Shown: positions 43,155 through 51,991, numbered from the stretch's first letter. The stretch: DNA of 64,000 nt from Marimonas arenosa (GCF_030848945.1 NZ_JANHAX010000001.1:1-64000), one strand, 5' to 3'. Notes: a model not told the origin generated them from the letters alone. Made by a program: numbers and translations.

Positions 43155-43640
43155 ATGGGAAAACGGCGCAAGATCGCAACCGGGATGGCGCTGGCCGTGC
43201 TGTGGGCCGTGGCGATCGTCTGGCTGCCGCAAACGATGAAACCGCCGTTTCTGCCGCTCAACACGGTGATCATTGCCGCGCTCGTTCCCGGCGGGTTGGT
43301 GATGGTGCTGATGGTTGCACGGCTGGCACAGCGCCGCTTTGTCGACGACGTGGCGATCGATGGCGGGTCGTTTCCGCTCGGTTCCGGGGGCGACATCGAC
43401 CAGCGCGTCCTGACCAATACCGTCGAACAACTGATGCTGGCCGTGGCGCTCTGGCCGTTCGTGGCGCTGACGCTGGGCGGGCTGGTGGTGCTGTGGATGG
43501 GTGCGGGTTTTGCGGTTGCGCGGCTGGCTTTCTGGATCGGCTATCACATCTCGCCGCCGCTGCGTGGGTTCGGCTTCGCCGCGACCTTCTATCCCACCGC
43601 GCTGGCCACGCTGTGGGCGCTGTCGATCTGGCTGTTCTAG
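43155..43640 (+). CDS. MAPEG family membrane protein
   Basis: A 161-residue integral membrane protein with four helices, matching the MAPEG family (membrane-associated proteins in eicosanoid and glutathione metabolism). The conserved region is RVLTNTVEQLMLAVALWPF, followed by ARLAFWIGYHISPPLRGFGF. Bacterial members are mostly uncharacterised; some have glutathione transferase activity. The ATG at 43155 starts a basic N-terminus before helix 1. It lies 10 bases upstream of the VOC gene in a plus-strand run of five tightly spaced genes. Confidence 0.85.
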   Translation: MGKRRKIATGMALAVLWAVAIVWLPQTMKPPFLPLNTVIIAALVPGGLVMVLMVARLAQRRFVDDVAIDGGSFPLGSGGDIDQRVLTNTVEQLMLAVALWPFVALTLGGLVVLWMGAGFAVARLAFWIGYHISPPLRGFGFAATFYPTALATLWALSIWLF

Positions 43641-43650
43641 GGGGCAAGAC

Positions 43651-44265
43651 ATGCTGAAACTCGATCACATCGCCGTCGCCTGCGAAGCCCTCGAGGAGGG
43701 GCGGGCGCATGTCGAACAGGCGCTTGGCGTTTCTCTCGAACCCGGCGGCAAACATGCCCGGCTCGGCACTCACAACCTGCTGATGGGGCTCGAGGACGGT
43801 GTCTATTTTGAAGTCATCGCCATTGACCCCGAGGCCCCCGATCCCGGCCTGCGGCGCTGGTTCAACCTCGACGATTTCCAGGGCGCGCCGCGGCTCACCA
43901 ACTGGATCTGCCAGACCGATGATCTCGACGACGCGCTGGCGCTGGCGCCGCCGCAGATGGGCCAACCGATCGAACTCACCCGCGGCGATCTGCGCTGGAT
44001 GATGGCGGCCGGGATCGACGGGCGGTTGCCGTTCGATCAGGGATTCCCGGCGATCATTTCCTGGGGGGCGAGCCCGCATCCCTCGACCCGGCTAAAACCC
44101 TCCGGCCTCCGGCTCGAGCGGTTGATCATCACCAACCCGCAGGCGGCGGCGCTGCGTGCCGCGCTGGCCCCACTGGTATCGGATGCACGCATCGTGATCG
44201 AACAGGGCGATGTCGGCATGCGGGCCGAGTTCTCCTCGCCCACTGGGCAGAAGGTGCTGGAATGA
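43651..44265 (+). CDS. VOC superfamily protein (glyoxalase-like)
   Basis: A 204-residue protein of the vicinal oxygen chelate fold (glyoxalase-like domain type): LKLDHIAVACEALEEGRAHVEQALGV at the N-terminus carries the first metal-ligand His, and YFEVIAIDPEA carries the matching Glu. Such proteins include lyases, dioxygenases and resistance proteins, so no substrate is given. It overlaps the acetyltransferase gene by 4 bases (ATGA), so the two are translated together. Confidence 0.85.
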   Translation: MLKLDHIAVACEALEEGRAHVEQALGVSLEPGGKHARLGTHNLLMGLEDGVYFEVIAIDPEAPDPGLRRWFNLDDFQGAPRLTNWICQTDDLDDALALAPPQMGQPIELTRGDLRWMMAAGIDGRLPFDQGFPAIISWGASPHPSTRLKPSGLRLERLIITNPQAAALRAALAPLVSDARIVIEQGDVGMRAEFSSPTGQKVLE

Positions 44266-44738
44266 TCCGAACCGCGCGGGTCGAAGATGCCGCCGGTATC
44301 GCCGCGATCTGGAATCCGATCATCGCTGACAGCAGCATCACCTTCACGTCCGAGCCCAAGACCGAGGATGGCCTGCGGGCGCTGATCGCCGCCCGGGGCC
44401 CGGCGTTCTTGGTGGCCGAGCCCGCCGACACGATCCTCGGCTTCGCCACCTTCGGCCCGTTCCGCAGCGGCCCCGGCTATGCCGCCAGCGCCGAACACAC
44501 GATCCTGGTGGCGCCGGCGGCGCGGGGCCGGGGGCTTGGCCGGACACTGATGCAGACGCTGGAAGACCGCGCCCGCGCTGCCGGACTGCATGTGCTGATC
44601 GGCGGGATCAGCGGCGAAAACGCCGCCGGCATCGCCTTCCACGCTGCGATGGGGTTCTGCGAAACCGCGCGCATGCCGGAAGTGGGGCGGAAATTCGGTC
44701 GCTGGCTCGATCTGGTCTGCATGCAGAAAATCCTCTGA
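44262..44738 (+). CDS. GNAT-family N-acetyltransferase
   Basis: A 158-residue acetyltransferase with the acetyl-CoA pyrophosphate loop AARGRGLGRTLMQ and the later GISGENAAGIAFHAAMGFCETARM, close to phosphinothricin acetyltransferase-like proteins. It would transfer an acetyl group to an amine, here unknown. It overlaps the VOC gene by 4 bases. The pairing of VOC and GNAT proteins is often seen with detoxification, but that is only an inference. Confidence 0.9.
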   Translation: MIRTARVEDAAGIAAIWNPIIADSSITFTSEPKTEDGLRALIAARGPAFLVAEPADTILGFATFGPFRSGPGYAASAEHTILVAPAARGRGLGRTLMQTLEDRARAAGLHVLIGGISGENAAGIAFHAAMGFCETARMPEVGRKFGRWLDLVCMQKIL

Positions 44739-44792
44739 CCGCGGCCTTTTTCCCGACTGACTTCGCTGCGCCTGCATCGTATGGTGCGCGTC

Positions 44793-45479
44793 ATGTCGAT
44801 CTGGACCCGCATCACCGCCGCCGTAGCGGCTCTGGCCAAGGGCGAACCGCTTTCGGCTGTGTTCGACCATTTGCGCGCGCCGCCCGAACGCTCGGTCGGC
44901 TTCGCCATCGCCGTGATCGCGCTCGGCGCCAAGATGGCCAAGGCCGACGGACGCGTGACGCGCGACGAGGTCGCCGCCTTCCGAGAGGTGTTCCAGATCG
45001 CCAAAGAGGATGAGGCCGGGGCGGCCAGGGTGTTCGACCTTGCCCGCCAGGACGTGGCCGGGTTCGAAGACTATGCCCGCAAGATCCGCGCCATGTTCGG
45101 GCAGGACGATGAGGCGCTGTGCGACCTGATGGAGGGGCTGTTCCACATCGCCATGGCCGATGGCACCTACCACCCGAACGAGGATGATTTCCTCGCCCGT
45201 GTGGCCGGAATTTTCGATGTGCCTGAGGCGCGCTTCCGGCAACTGCGCTCGCGCTTTGTGCCGGATGCGGCGCCGGATCCCTATGACGTGCTGGGGGTGC
45301 CCCACGACGCCTCGATGGATGATATCCGCACCGCCTGGCGGACACTGGTGCGCGACACTCATCCTGACCGGATGATGGCCCGCGGCCTTCCGGAAGAGGC
45401 GCTGAAACTGGCTGAAAGCCGCATGGCGGCGATCAACCGGGCCTGGGAGGATATCCAGCACGATCGGGGCGTTTCCTGA
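44793..45479 (+). CDS. TerB-like protein with C-terminal J domain (DjlA type)
   Basis: A 228-residue cytoplasmic protein. Residues about 30-145 form a TerB-like helical domain (AVIALGAKMAKADGRVTRDEVAAF and HIAMADGTYHPNEDDFL, each with an acidic metal-binding-like motif). Residues 165-228 are a J domain with the diagnostic HPD (DTHPDRMM), which stimulates DnaK. This plan matches DjlA without its membrane anchor. The start is the ATG at 44793; one four codons earlier is also possible. The gene overlaps the next by one base. Confidence 0.87.
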   Translation: MSIWTRITAAVAALAKGEPLSAVFDHLRAPPERSVGFAIAVIALGAKMAKADGRVTRDEVAAFREVFQIAKEDEAGAARVFDLARQDVAGFEDYARKIRAMFGQDDEALCDLMEGLFHIAMADGTYHPNEDDFLARVAGIFDVPEARFRQLRSRFVPDAAPDPYDVLGVPHDASMDDIRTAWRTLVRDTHPDRMMARGLPEEALKLAESRMAAINRAWEDIQHDRGVS

Positions 45480-46510
45480 TGCGCATCGCCACCTACAACG
45501 TCGAATGGTTCAACAACCTGTTCGACGATGACGGTCACCTGCTCATGGATGACGGCTGGTCGGGCCGGCAGGACGTCACCCGCGCCCAGCAAACCGAGGC
45601 ACTGGGGCTGGTCTTCACCGCGCTCGACGCCGACGCGGTGATGGTGATCGAGGCCCCTGACCACAACGGCAAGCGCGCCACAGTGCCGGCGCTGGAAGAA
45701 TTTGCCAGCGCCTTCTCCCTGCGTGCCCGCCGCGCCATCGTCGGCTTCGAAAACGACACTCAGCAGGAAATCGCGCTGCTGTATGATCCCGACGCGCTCA
45801 GCGCCCGGCATGATCCGCTGGGCGATGAGACCGGCAAGAAAGGCTCGTTTGAGGCACCGCGTTTCGATTCCGTCTTCCGGATCGACCTCGACATCGACGC
45901 CACCGAGGATTTGGTGCGCTTTTCCAAGCCGCCGTTGGAACTGGCGTTGGAAACGCGGGGCGGCTTTGCCTTCCGCATGATCGGCGTGCATCTGAAATCC
46001 AAGGCGCCGCACGGTGCGCGGTCGCGCAACGAGATCATGAAGCTGTCAATTCAGAACCGCCGCAAGCAACTCGCCCAGGCGATCTGGTTGCGCCAGCGCA
46101 TCGCCGAACATCTTGCCCAGAATACGCCGCTGGTCGTGCTCGGCGATCTCAACGACGGTCCAGGGCTCGATGAATACGAAGGCCTCTTCGGCCGCTCCTC
46201 GGTCGAGATCGTGATGGGCGAAAGCGATGGCCCGCCGCTCTACGACCCCCACGCCCGCCAGGCCTTGCTGCGCCGCATCGGCGCCCGTCCGAGCACGGCA
46301 CGCTTTTTCCTGCCCGAACGAAACCGCTATCTCCAGGCTCTGCTCGACTATATCATGGTGTCGCCCGACCTGGCCGACCGGAAACCCGTCTGGCGCATCT
46401 GGCACCCGCTCGACGATCCCGACTGTTTCAAGCTGCCCGAACTGCACGATGCGCTGCTTGTCGCCTCGGATCATTTCCCGGTCACGCTCGATATCGAGCT
46501 GCCGTCTTAA
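45479..46510 (+). CDS. Endonuclease/exonuclease/phosphatase family protein
   Basis: A 343-residue metal-dependent phosphoesterase of the EEP fold. The N-terminus MRIATYNVEWFNNLFDDDG carries the conserved Asn, VMVIEAPDHNG the Glu, VLGDLNDGPG the Asp-x-Asn pair, and the final VASDHFPVTL the Asp-His pair. Substrates could be nucleic acid, lipids or phosphorylated metabolites. There is no signal peptide. The start codon overlaps the stop of the J-domain gene (TGATG), so translation is coupled. Confidence 0.9.
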   Translation: MRIATYNVEWFNNLFDDDGHLLMDDGWSGRQDVTRAQQTEALGLVFTALDADAVMVIEAPDHNGKRATVPALEEFASAFSLRARRAIVGFENDTQQEIALLYDPDALSARHDPLGDETGKKGSFEAPRFDSVFRIDLDIDATEDLVRFSKPPLELALETRGGFAFRMIGVHLKSKAPHGARSRNEIMKLSIQNRRKQLAQAIWLRQRIAEHLAQNTPLVVLGDLNDGPGLDEYEGLFGRSSVEIVMGESDGPPLYDPHARQALLRRIGARPSTARFFLPERNRYLQALLDYIMVSPDLADRKPVWRIWHPLDDPDCFKLPELHDALLVASDHFPVTLDIELPS

Positions 46511-46541
46511 AATCGTGACCCGGAAGGGTTATATTGCAGCC

Positions 46542-46907
46542 ATGAAACAGATTGCTTCTTTTGCCCTTGTCTGCTTGCTCGCAGCGGCTCCTGCCACGGC
46601 GCAGGACGAAAGCGACGGGCTGTCGCTGATGGAAGAGGGGGCCAGGCTTCTCTTTCGTGGGCTGATGCAGGAAATGGAACCCGCGCTTGACGACCTGCGC
46701 AAGTTTTCCGAAGAGGTTGAGCCCGGGCTGCGGCAGATGATGCAGGAGATGGGGCCGGCGCTGGCCGATCTGATTGCCAAGATCGATGATTTCACCGCCT
46801 ACCACCCGCCCGAGATTTTGCCCAACGGCGACATCATCATGCGCCGCAAGTCCCCGCTCGAGCGCGAACAGGACAAGGTCGAGAAGGGCGGCGAAATCGA
46901 CCTTTAA
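46542..46907 (+). CDS. Small exported protein of unknown function
   Basis: A 121-residue protein with a signal peptide (residues 1-20, ending at ATAQ). The mature part is a long acidic helix with repeated methionines and leucines (LLFRGLMQEMEPALDDLRKFSEEVEPGLRQMMQEMGPAL), then PPEILPNGDIIMRRKSPLE. It is seen widely in Rhodobacterales under unhelpful names, as I recall. It may bind a membrane or a partner as an amphipathic helix. It follows the EEP gene by 31 bases and may be the last gene of that run. Confidence 0.75.
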   Translation: MKQIASFALVCLLAAAPATAQDESDGLSLMEEGARLLFRGLMQEMEPALDDLRKFSEEVEPGLRQMMQEMGPALADLIAKIDDFTAYHPPEILPNGDIIMRRKSPLEREQDKVEKGGEIDL

Positions 46908-47038
46908 GTAAGCACGACGGCGTTTCGACTGTCGCTGATCAGTCGCCTCTCGCGGTGGCGTCGCTGCTTTTCGCGTATCGGCTCAGCACCCAAAACCTCT
47001 GCAACAAGCCATTTCCAGCCCGGCTTCCGGAGCACCGC

Positions 47039-48577
47039 TTATCTTGGCAGATGGATCGTGAACCGCTCCCGGATCGCCCGGTCGAGATCGGGCGCAAAAC
47101 GGGCGGCCGCAGGCTCGTTCAGGATCGCCTGCTTCCGCGCCGTGGCCCGCGCCAGCAGGTCGGGTCGGCCGTTTTCTACCCATTCCTTGGGTGAACTGCG
47201 GTTGCCCAAAGTGGGATAGACGTGATCGGCCTGCATCCGCGCAAGCGTCGCCGAGGTGCCGAGGTAATGCCCAGACCCGCCGAGGCAGACCTCGCGCATC
47301 TGGTCGAGCGCCAGGGTGTCGTCATCCACCTCGATGCCGCGCACGCAGCGCAGGGATTGCCCGATGATGTCATCGCCCAGAATGAGCGATTCATGGCAGA
47401 AGCCGAGCAGTGAGGCATGCATTCCTGCCGCTTCGTAGACCATGTTGAGCCCGGCCAGCCCGGCCATCACGTTGGAACACATCTGTTCCCAGCCGGCCTG
47501 CATGTCGGGCAGTTTTGCATCGGCGATCCCCGCCGCCGCGCCGCCAGGCAGGCCATAGAAGCGGTGCATCTGGGCGCAACCAGCGGTCAGCAGCGCCTGT
47601 TCCCCCGAGCCGCCGGTCATCGCGCCGGTTCGCAGGTCCAGCCCGAACGGCCAGGTGCCGAAAATCGTCGTATGCCCCGGCGCGATGGCGTTGACATAGA
47701 CCACGCCAGCCAGGCATTCCGCCACGGCCTGCACGATCGCGCCCGCCACGGTCGAGGGCGCCGTCGCCCCGGCCATACCCGCGCTCAGCAGCAGCACCGG
47801 CATGCCGCCGGCGATTACCTTCTCCATCACCCGGCAGCTTTCGGTGGCGAATTTCATCGGTGGCACCACGAAACAGTTGGAGTTCGACACGAAGGGCCGC
47901 GCCCGCCAGGCGGCCTCACTGCCGGCGATCAGGTGCAGCATCTCCAGCCCGTCGTCGACGAAATCCGGATCGGTGAAAGAGGTGCCGACATGTTTGGTCG
48001 TGCCGGAACAGCAGGCATAGATGGTGTTGAGGTCCATTTCGCGGTTGTCGGGAATGTCGCGGGCCACCATCGGGCGTTGCAGGAAATGGATGTTGTCGAG
48101 CCGGTCGGTGATCCGCGCTGCATCATGCAAGTCCTGCACCGTGCTGTCGCGATAGGCCTTGCCTTCGACATCTACCATGCTCACTGCCGCACCTGCGGTG
48201 CCGTAATGCACCCGCGTGCCGGATAGCTGCAGGTCGTGGCGCGGATCGCGGCCGCAGAGCGTGATTTCCTTCGCCGCCTTGGCCAGCATGTCCTCGACCA
48301 GGGCACGCGGAAACCGCAGCCGCCCGTCTGTGCCCTGGATGGCGCCCGCCCCGGTCATGATCTCGACGCCCGAGGCCGGCGCATCCGCCAGACCAATTTC
48401 CTCCAGCGCCGTCAGGGCGGCCTGGTGGATCCGTGTCATGCCGTCGTCGCTCAGCGGCTTGTATTGCCCGCCGGAGAGCCCGGCACGGACCGGGCGGATG
48501 TGTTCGGAAAGCGGCGCCGTGCGAGCGGCGTGGCGGGCTTGGCGGCCGCCGGAACGGCGGGAAGTCTGAATGGTCAT
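47039..48577 (-). CDS. Trimethylamine methyltransferase family protein (MttB superfamily, non-pyrrolysine)
   Basis: A 512-residue protein of the MttB superfamily. Members demethylate quaternary or tertiary amines and hand the methyl group to a corrinoid protein. YGTAGAAVSMVD, NIHFLQRPMVARDIPDN, FVSNSNCFVVPPMKFA and GGSGEQALLTAGCAQ are in line with the family barrel. The frame contains no internal stop codon, so it is the pyrrolysine-free type, of which MtgB (glycine betaine) is an example. No corrinoid protein or reactivase gene is nearby. Betaine-type substrates would suit the choline genes 20 kb away. Confidence 0.85.
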   Translation of the reverse strand: MTIQTSRRSGGRQARHAARTAPLSEHIRPVRAGLSGGQYKPLSDDGMTRIHQAALTALEEIGLADAPASGVEIMTGAGAIQGTDGRLRFPRALVEDMLAKAAKEITLCGRDPRHDLQLSGTRVHYGTAGAAVSMVDVEGKAYRDSTVQDLHDAARITDRLDNIHFLQRPMVARDIPDNREMDLNTIYACCSGTTKHVGTSFTDPDFVDDGLEMLHLIAGSEAAWRARPFVSNSNCFVVPPMKFATESCRVMEKVIAGGMPVLLLSAGMAGATAPSTVAGAIVQAVAECLAGVVYVNAIAPGHTTIFGTWPFGLDLRTGAMTGGSGEQALLTAGCAQMHRFYGLPGGAAAGIADAKLPDMQAGWEQMCSNVMAGLAGLNMVYEAAGMHASLLGFCHESLILGDDIIGQSLRCVRGIEVDDDTLALDQMREVCLGGSGHYLGTSATLARMQADHVYPTLGNRSSPKEWVENGRPDLLARATARKQAILNEPAAARFAPDLDRAIRERFTIHLPR

Positions 48578-48597
48578 GTCGCGGGGGTCCTTGCCTC

Positions 48598-48621
48598 GTT
48601 CTGATCTTGGAAAATCAGAAC
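48598..48621 (-). promoter_or_regulatory. Inverted repeat upstream of the MttB-family gene
   Basis: GTTCTGAT (48598-48605) and ATCAGAAC (48614-48621) are perfect complements with an 8-base spacer, ending 21 bases before the start at 48577. It could be an operator or an RNA hairpin near the ribosome site. Confidence 0.4.
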
Positions 48622-48707
48622 AGGTCAGGCCGTCCCCGGGCGGCGCGGCCGCGTCCGGCTCCGATGGTGACCGTCACCAACGTGATCTTGCAGGCCAGGT
48701 CTTGCAT
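48615..48707 (-). CDS. Possible 30-codon upstream reading frame of the MttB-family gene
   Basis: A short frame beginning MQDLACKITLVTVTIGAGRG, 30 codons, with GAGAAAGG upstream of its ATG at 48707. It ends inside the inverted repeat at 48598-48621, 37 bases before the MttB-family start. It may be a leader peptide controlling the downstream gene or a chance frame; the 226-base gap holds nothing else recognisable. Confidence 0.3.
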   Translation of the reverse strand: MQDLACKITLVTVTIGAGRGRAARGRPDLF

Positions 48708-48803
48708 GCGCGCGCCTTTCTCATGACGCGCTCAGAGTGCCACGCTGCCGGACCTGGTCTGATCCGGATGCGACATTCTGTCGTTTTCAGACCTTGAACA
48801 GGC

Positions 48804-49643
48804 TCACCATTTGCCGGAAGCACCGCCGCCGCCCGACGATCCACCACCGAAACTCGACCCGGAAGACGACCGCCTCGAACTGGAAATGCGAGAGATCGTG
48901 TAGCTCTCGACACCGTGATAGCCGCATTTCGGACAGTCCGTGACATGTTCCCCCCGGCCTTCACTGGTCCGGGTTGCCGCTTCGACGGTGGTGTCTTCGG
49001 TCTTGACCCCGCGCGCGCCGCATTGCGGGCACTTCGCGAGTCGGGCTTTCAGGTTGCGAACGGCGCCGACCAGCAGGATCGGGACGAAAATCAGCAGGAG
49101 CCACCAGGCGCTGACGCCGCCTTTGCGCTTTGGCGGCTCCGCCCCGGCGTGGAAGGGGCGGGCGATCTTTTCGATAAGCGTCTCGACACCGTATCGGATG
49201 CCGGTCACGTAGTTCTCTTTCTTGAACTGCGGCAGGATTTCCCGTTCCATGATCCAGTTGGCCTCGAACTGCCATTCCCCGGCATAGCCCTTGCCCAACT
49301 CGATCCGCGTCTCGCGGTCGGCCAGCAGCACCAGGAACAGGATGCCATCGTTGCGGTCCTTGTCGCCGATGCCCCACTGATCGAAGAGGCCGGCGGCGAA
49401 GGTCTCGAGATCCTGATCGGGCGCGAACATGTCCTTGCGCGACAGCGTCACCACCGTCATTTCGATACCGGTGTCTTCGCGCAACTTGTCCAACTCGGCG
49501 CTGATCTCGGCCTCGGCTTCGGGCGGCAGAAGGCCGGCGAAATCGTTCACCGTGATCGACTCGTAATCGGGATAGGTCTGCGCCAGAACCGCGGCGGCCG
49601 ACATCAGCAAAGCCACACACCCGCTCAGAAGAAAGCGTTTCAT
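48804..49643 (-). CDS. TPM-domain exported membrane protein (YgcG-like)
   Basis: A 279-residue protein: signal peptide (1-21), a periplasmic TPM domain (about 25-165; DFAGLLPPEAEAEISAELDKL, then FDQWGIGDKDRNDGILFLVLLADRETRIELG), one membrane helix (about 180-200; WWLLLIFVPILLVGAV), a four-cysteine zinc-ribbon-like part (CPQCG and CPKCG) and a Ser/Gly-rich tail. The domain is known from photosystem maintenance and phosphatase-like proteins, but the bacterial role is unclear. The ATG at 49643 begins the signal peptide; an earlier in-frame ATG is not supported. Confidence 0.88.
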   Translation of the reverse strand: MKRFLLSGCVALLMSAAAVLAQTYPDYESITVNDFAGLLPPEAEAEISAELDKLREDTGIEMTVVTLSRKDMFAPDQDLETFAAGLFDQWGIGDKDRNDGILFLVLLADRETRIELGKGYAGEWQFEANWIMEREILPQFKKENYVTGIRYGVETLIEKIARPFHAGAEPPKRKGGVSAWWLLLIFVPILLVGAVRNLKARLAKCPQCGARGVKTEDTTVEAATRTSEGRGEHVTDCPKCGYHGVESYTISRISSSRRSSSGSSFGGGSSGGGGASGKW

Positions 49644-49705
49644 TTCAATTCTCTCGATTGCGAAAACGATGTTCAAGCATAGGCCCGGAGGGCGCGTAAA
49701 GGCAA

Positions 49706-50875
49706 TCAGATTTGCGCCGCGGCAAATTGCACCAGTTCCTCCAGCGCCGCGGCGAACGCGTCATCCGCGATGGTCGTCGCCACCCGCACATGCCCGGCCG
49801 CCGCCCGGCCGAAACTTTCGCCCGGCATCACCGCGATGCGGCGTTGGTCGAGTAACTTCTCGGCGAAAGCAGTGCCGGAAAGGCCGGTGGTGCGGATGTC
49901 GAGCATCAGGTACATCGCCCCCTGCGGCGGCACCGCCCGCACAACGTTCTGGCCTTCAAGGATCTTCAGCGCGATCTCGCGCCGGCGGCGGAACGGTTCG
50001 GCGATGCCTGTCTCGAAGTCGATGCCCCGGCGCAAGGCAAACAATGCCGCTTTCTGGATATAGCCGGCCACGCCATAGGTGGTATGGGTCGACAGGTTGA
50101 TCAGGTGCCGAACCGCCTCGTCCGGCCCGATGATCCAGCCAATTCGGCTGCCGGTCATCGCGTGGCTTTTCGACATCGAGCCCACCACCAGCGTGCGGTC
50201 CGCCATGCCGGGCAGGGCGCGCATCGACAGGTGTTCACCCTCCCAGATCTGGGTGTCATAGACCTCGTCCGAGATGACCCAGAAATCATGTGTCTGCGCC
50301 GCCTCGGCGACCCCTTCCAGCGTGGCCCGGGAATAGACCACCCCGGTGGGATTGTTGGGCGTGTTGATCAGCAGCGAGGCCGCCCCGGGGGCCGCGGCTG
50401 CGATGTCCTTCGGGTCCGGCTGAAAGGCGTTCTCGGCCCGTGCCGGCACCGCCACCGGCACCGCGCCGGCCCCGCGCAGGGTACCGGGATAAGTGGCATA
50501 ATAGGGATCGATAAAGAGCGCCCGGTCGCCCGGATCGCAGGCTGCCATATGTGCGGCGAACAGCGCGGCCTGGCCGCCCGCGGTGATCACCACGTTGTCA
50601 CCTGTCGTCGGCACGCCGGTGGTCGCGGCAACCCGCGCCGCCACCTCGTCGCGCAGTGCCGGAATGCCAGGGATCGCAGCATAGCCGGTATGGCCCGCCT
50701 TCGCCGCCCGGTGCATCTCGTCGAGGATGGCGGCATCGGTGCCGACATCGTGCTCGCCGATCGTCAGTTCAGTGACCGACTCTCCGGCTTCGACCAGTGC
50801 GCGTGCCTTGAAATACAGCGCCCATCCTCCCGATTCGTCCTCGGTCAGGGTGGTGATCCGTTTCGACAGCTTCAT
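49706..50875 (-). CDS. Class I/II pyridoxal phosphate aminotransferase
   Basis: A 389-residue fold-type I aminotransferase. The cofactor lysine is in GSMSKSHAMTGSRIGW, NTPNNPTGVVYSRATLE holds the pocket Asn-Pro, and ISDEVYDTQIW the Asp that contacts the pyridine nitrogen. A C-terminal Arg region (HVRVATT) would bind the substrate carboxylate. It resembles aspartate/aromatic-type aminotransferases, but the specificity cannot be read. It lies 62 bases downstream-convergent of nothing special: its neighbours on the same strand are the YjbR gene upstream and the TPM gene downstream. Confidence 0.9.
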   Translation of the reverse strand: MKLSKRITTLTEDESGGWALYFKARALVEAGESVTELTIGEHDVGTDAAILDEMHRAAKAGHTGYAAIPGIPALRDEVAARVAATTGVPTTGDNVVITAGGQAALFAAHMAACDPGDRALFIDPYYATYPGTLRGAGAVPVAVPARAENAFQPDPKDIAAAAPGAASLLINTPNNPTGVVYSRATLEGVAEAAQTHDFWVISDEVYDTQIWEGEHLSMRALPGMADRTLVVGSMSKSHAMTGSRIGWIIGPDEAVRHLINLSTHTTYGVAGYIQKAALFALRRGIDFETGIAEPFRRRREIALKILEGQNVVRAVPPQGAMYLMLDIRTTGLSGTAFAEKLLDQRRIAVMPGESFGRAAAGHVRVATTIADDAFAAALEELVQFAAAQI

Positions 50876-50924
50876 GGCGCTCCCCTCGTGTCCTGCGCCT
50901 GACAGCCAGACCGGGCCGGGCTTG

Positions 50925-51275
50925 TCAATCCGAACGCGGGGGCAGGGCCGCCTGGGCCTTTTTCGTCAACCCCGCGCGAATCGTGTCATAGGCAACCCCC
51001 AGCCGGTGGCGCAGCTCGGCCTCCTGCATGCCCTCGAACGGCAAATGGATCCACGAGCGATGGAAATAGGGCGCTTTCACGCCTACGCCGGCCTCGATCA
51101 GCATCTGCGCCGTCTCCACGTCCGGGCATTTCAGCGACACGCCGCCGCCCTGGCTCCCGACACAGGCGAAAATCTTTCCGCCGACCTTCCAGGTATCGTG
51201 GCCCGGCCCGAAGGGTTCGGACCATTCCGCCCCGGGCAACGTGGCGGCGATACGATTCACCAGCTCGCGGCTCAT
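50925..51275 (-). CDS. MmcQ/YjbR family protein
   Basis: A 116-residue protein of the YjbR/CyaY-like fold. The order GAEWSEPFGPGHDTWKVGGKIFACV, then GVSLKCP, then YFHRSWIHLPFEG is characteristic. Family members have been tied to DNA binding, but their role is not settled. The ATG at 51275 follows AGGAGAC. The gene is 1 base after the membrane protein gene on the same strand and is therefore coupled with it. Confidence 0.88.
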   Translation of the reverse strand: MSRELVNRIAATLPGAEWSEPFGPGHDTWKVGGKIFACVGSQGGGVSLKCPDVETAQMLIEAGVGVKAPYFHRSWIHLPFEGMQEAELRHRLGVAYDTIRAGLTKKAQAALPPRSD

Positions 51276-51276
51276 G

Positions 51277-51873
51277 TCATGTCTCCTTGATTGCAGCCCA
51301 GGTCGCCAGCGCCACACACATACCCGCCCCCGCGCCCGACACGGCCCCCAGCGCAGCTACCTGCCAGAGCGGCCAGCTGCGCTCGGCTAGGCTCGCGGCC
51401 AGCATGATCAGCGCCATCGCCGGAACCCAGCCCAGCACATTGGCCAGCACCCACCGTCCGCGTGCCACCGAAGCGGGCAGGGCAGGCAATTGCACCAGTC
51501 CCATCACGGCGCCCATGCCCAGCCCCACGCCGCCGCCGGCCAGCGCGATCAGCCACAGGGGCGGCTCGAGCCCCTGCGCCCCGGTATCGCCGCCTCCGGC
51601 CATGCCCAGAAGCGAGAGACCATAGCCCAGCACCGCACCTGCCACGGTCAACCCGATCCAGGCCACCGGCCTGGCCCCCAGCCGCCGCAATCCGCTGGCC
51701 TGCGCTGTGCCCAGGCACAGCCCCTCGAACCCGCCGGCGAGCAACACGGCGCCGGCCTCGACCCCGATCAGGCCACGGTCGATGGCGGCATAGGTGCTGG
51801 CCACCACGGCGATGCCCAGCGCCTCGGCCAGCCCAAGCGCGCCCAGCCAATAGGATCGACTCACATCTGCCAT
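51277..51873 (-). CDS. Multi-spanning membrane protein of unknown function
   Basis: A 198-residue hydrophobic protein with about six predicted helices rich in Gly and Ala (for example LIALAGGGVGLGMGAVMGLVQL and VLANVLGWVPAMALIMLAASL). No transporter motif is visible. It is divergent from the cysS leader region; the 76 bases between hold the proposed cysS promoter. It precedes yjbR by one base. Family unknown. Confidence 0.75.
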   Translation of the reverse strand: MADVSRSYWLGALGLAEALGIAVVASTYAAIDRGLIGVEAGAVLLAGGFEGLCLGTAQASGLRRLGARPVAWIGLTVAGAVLGYGLSLLGMAGGGDTGAQGLEPPLWLIALAGGGVGLGMGAVMGLVQLPALPASVARGRWVLANVLGWVPAMALIMLAASLAERSWPLWQVAALGAVSGAGAGMCVALATWAAIKET

Positions 51874-51913
51874 GCCCCGAGGCTACCGCCTTCGCTCGTC
51901 GCCACAAAGCCGC

Positions 51914-51942
51914 TTGGCAGGATGGCGATTTTCCCCTAATCT
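51914..51942 (+). promoter_or_regulatory. Candidate promoter of the cysS leader
   Basis: TTGGCA (51914-51919) and TAATCT (51937-51942) are separated by 17 bases. Transcription would begin near 51949-51950, at the ATG of the short cysteine-rich frame, which agrees with the lack of a ribosome site before it. Confidence 0.45.
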
Positions 51943-51949
51943 CGCCCCC

Positions 51950-51991
51950 ATGAACGGAACCTGCATCATTATCTGCTGCATTACCGACTGA
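51950..51991 (+). CDS. Putative leaderless cysteine-rich leader peptide upstream of cysS
   Basis: A 13-codon frame, MNGTCIIICCITD then TGA, placed 85 bases before the cysteinyl-tRNA synthetase start. Three of 13 codons are cysteine, two of them in a row, whereas cysteine is near 1 percent in ordinary proteins. No ribosome-binding site precedes the ATG. A promoter-like pair puts the transcript start at the ATG itself, as in the leaderless trpL of Sinorhizobium. Ribosome stalling at UGC codons when Cys-tRNA is short would change the folding of the RNA that follows. It could instead be a chance frame. Confidence 0.6.
   Translation: MNGTCIIICCITD

Noticed and set aside
47039..48577. Pyrrolysine-containing trimethylamine methyltransferase
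   Set aside because: There is no in-frame UAG in the gene and no pyl or mttC gene in the window; it belongs to the pyrrolysine-free branch.
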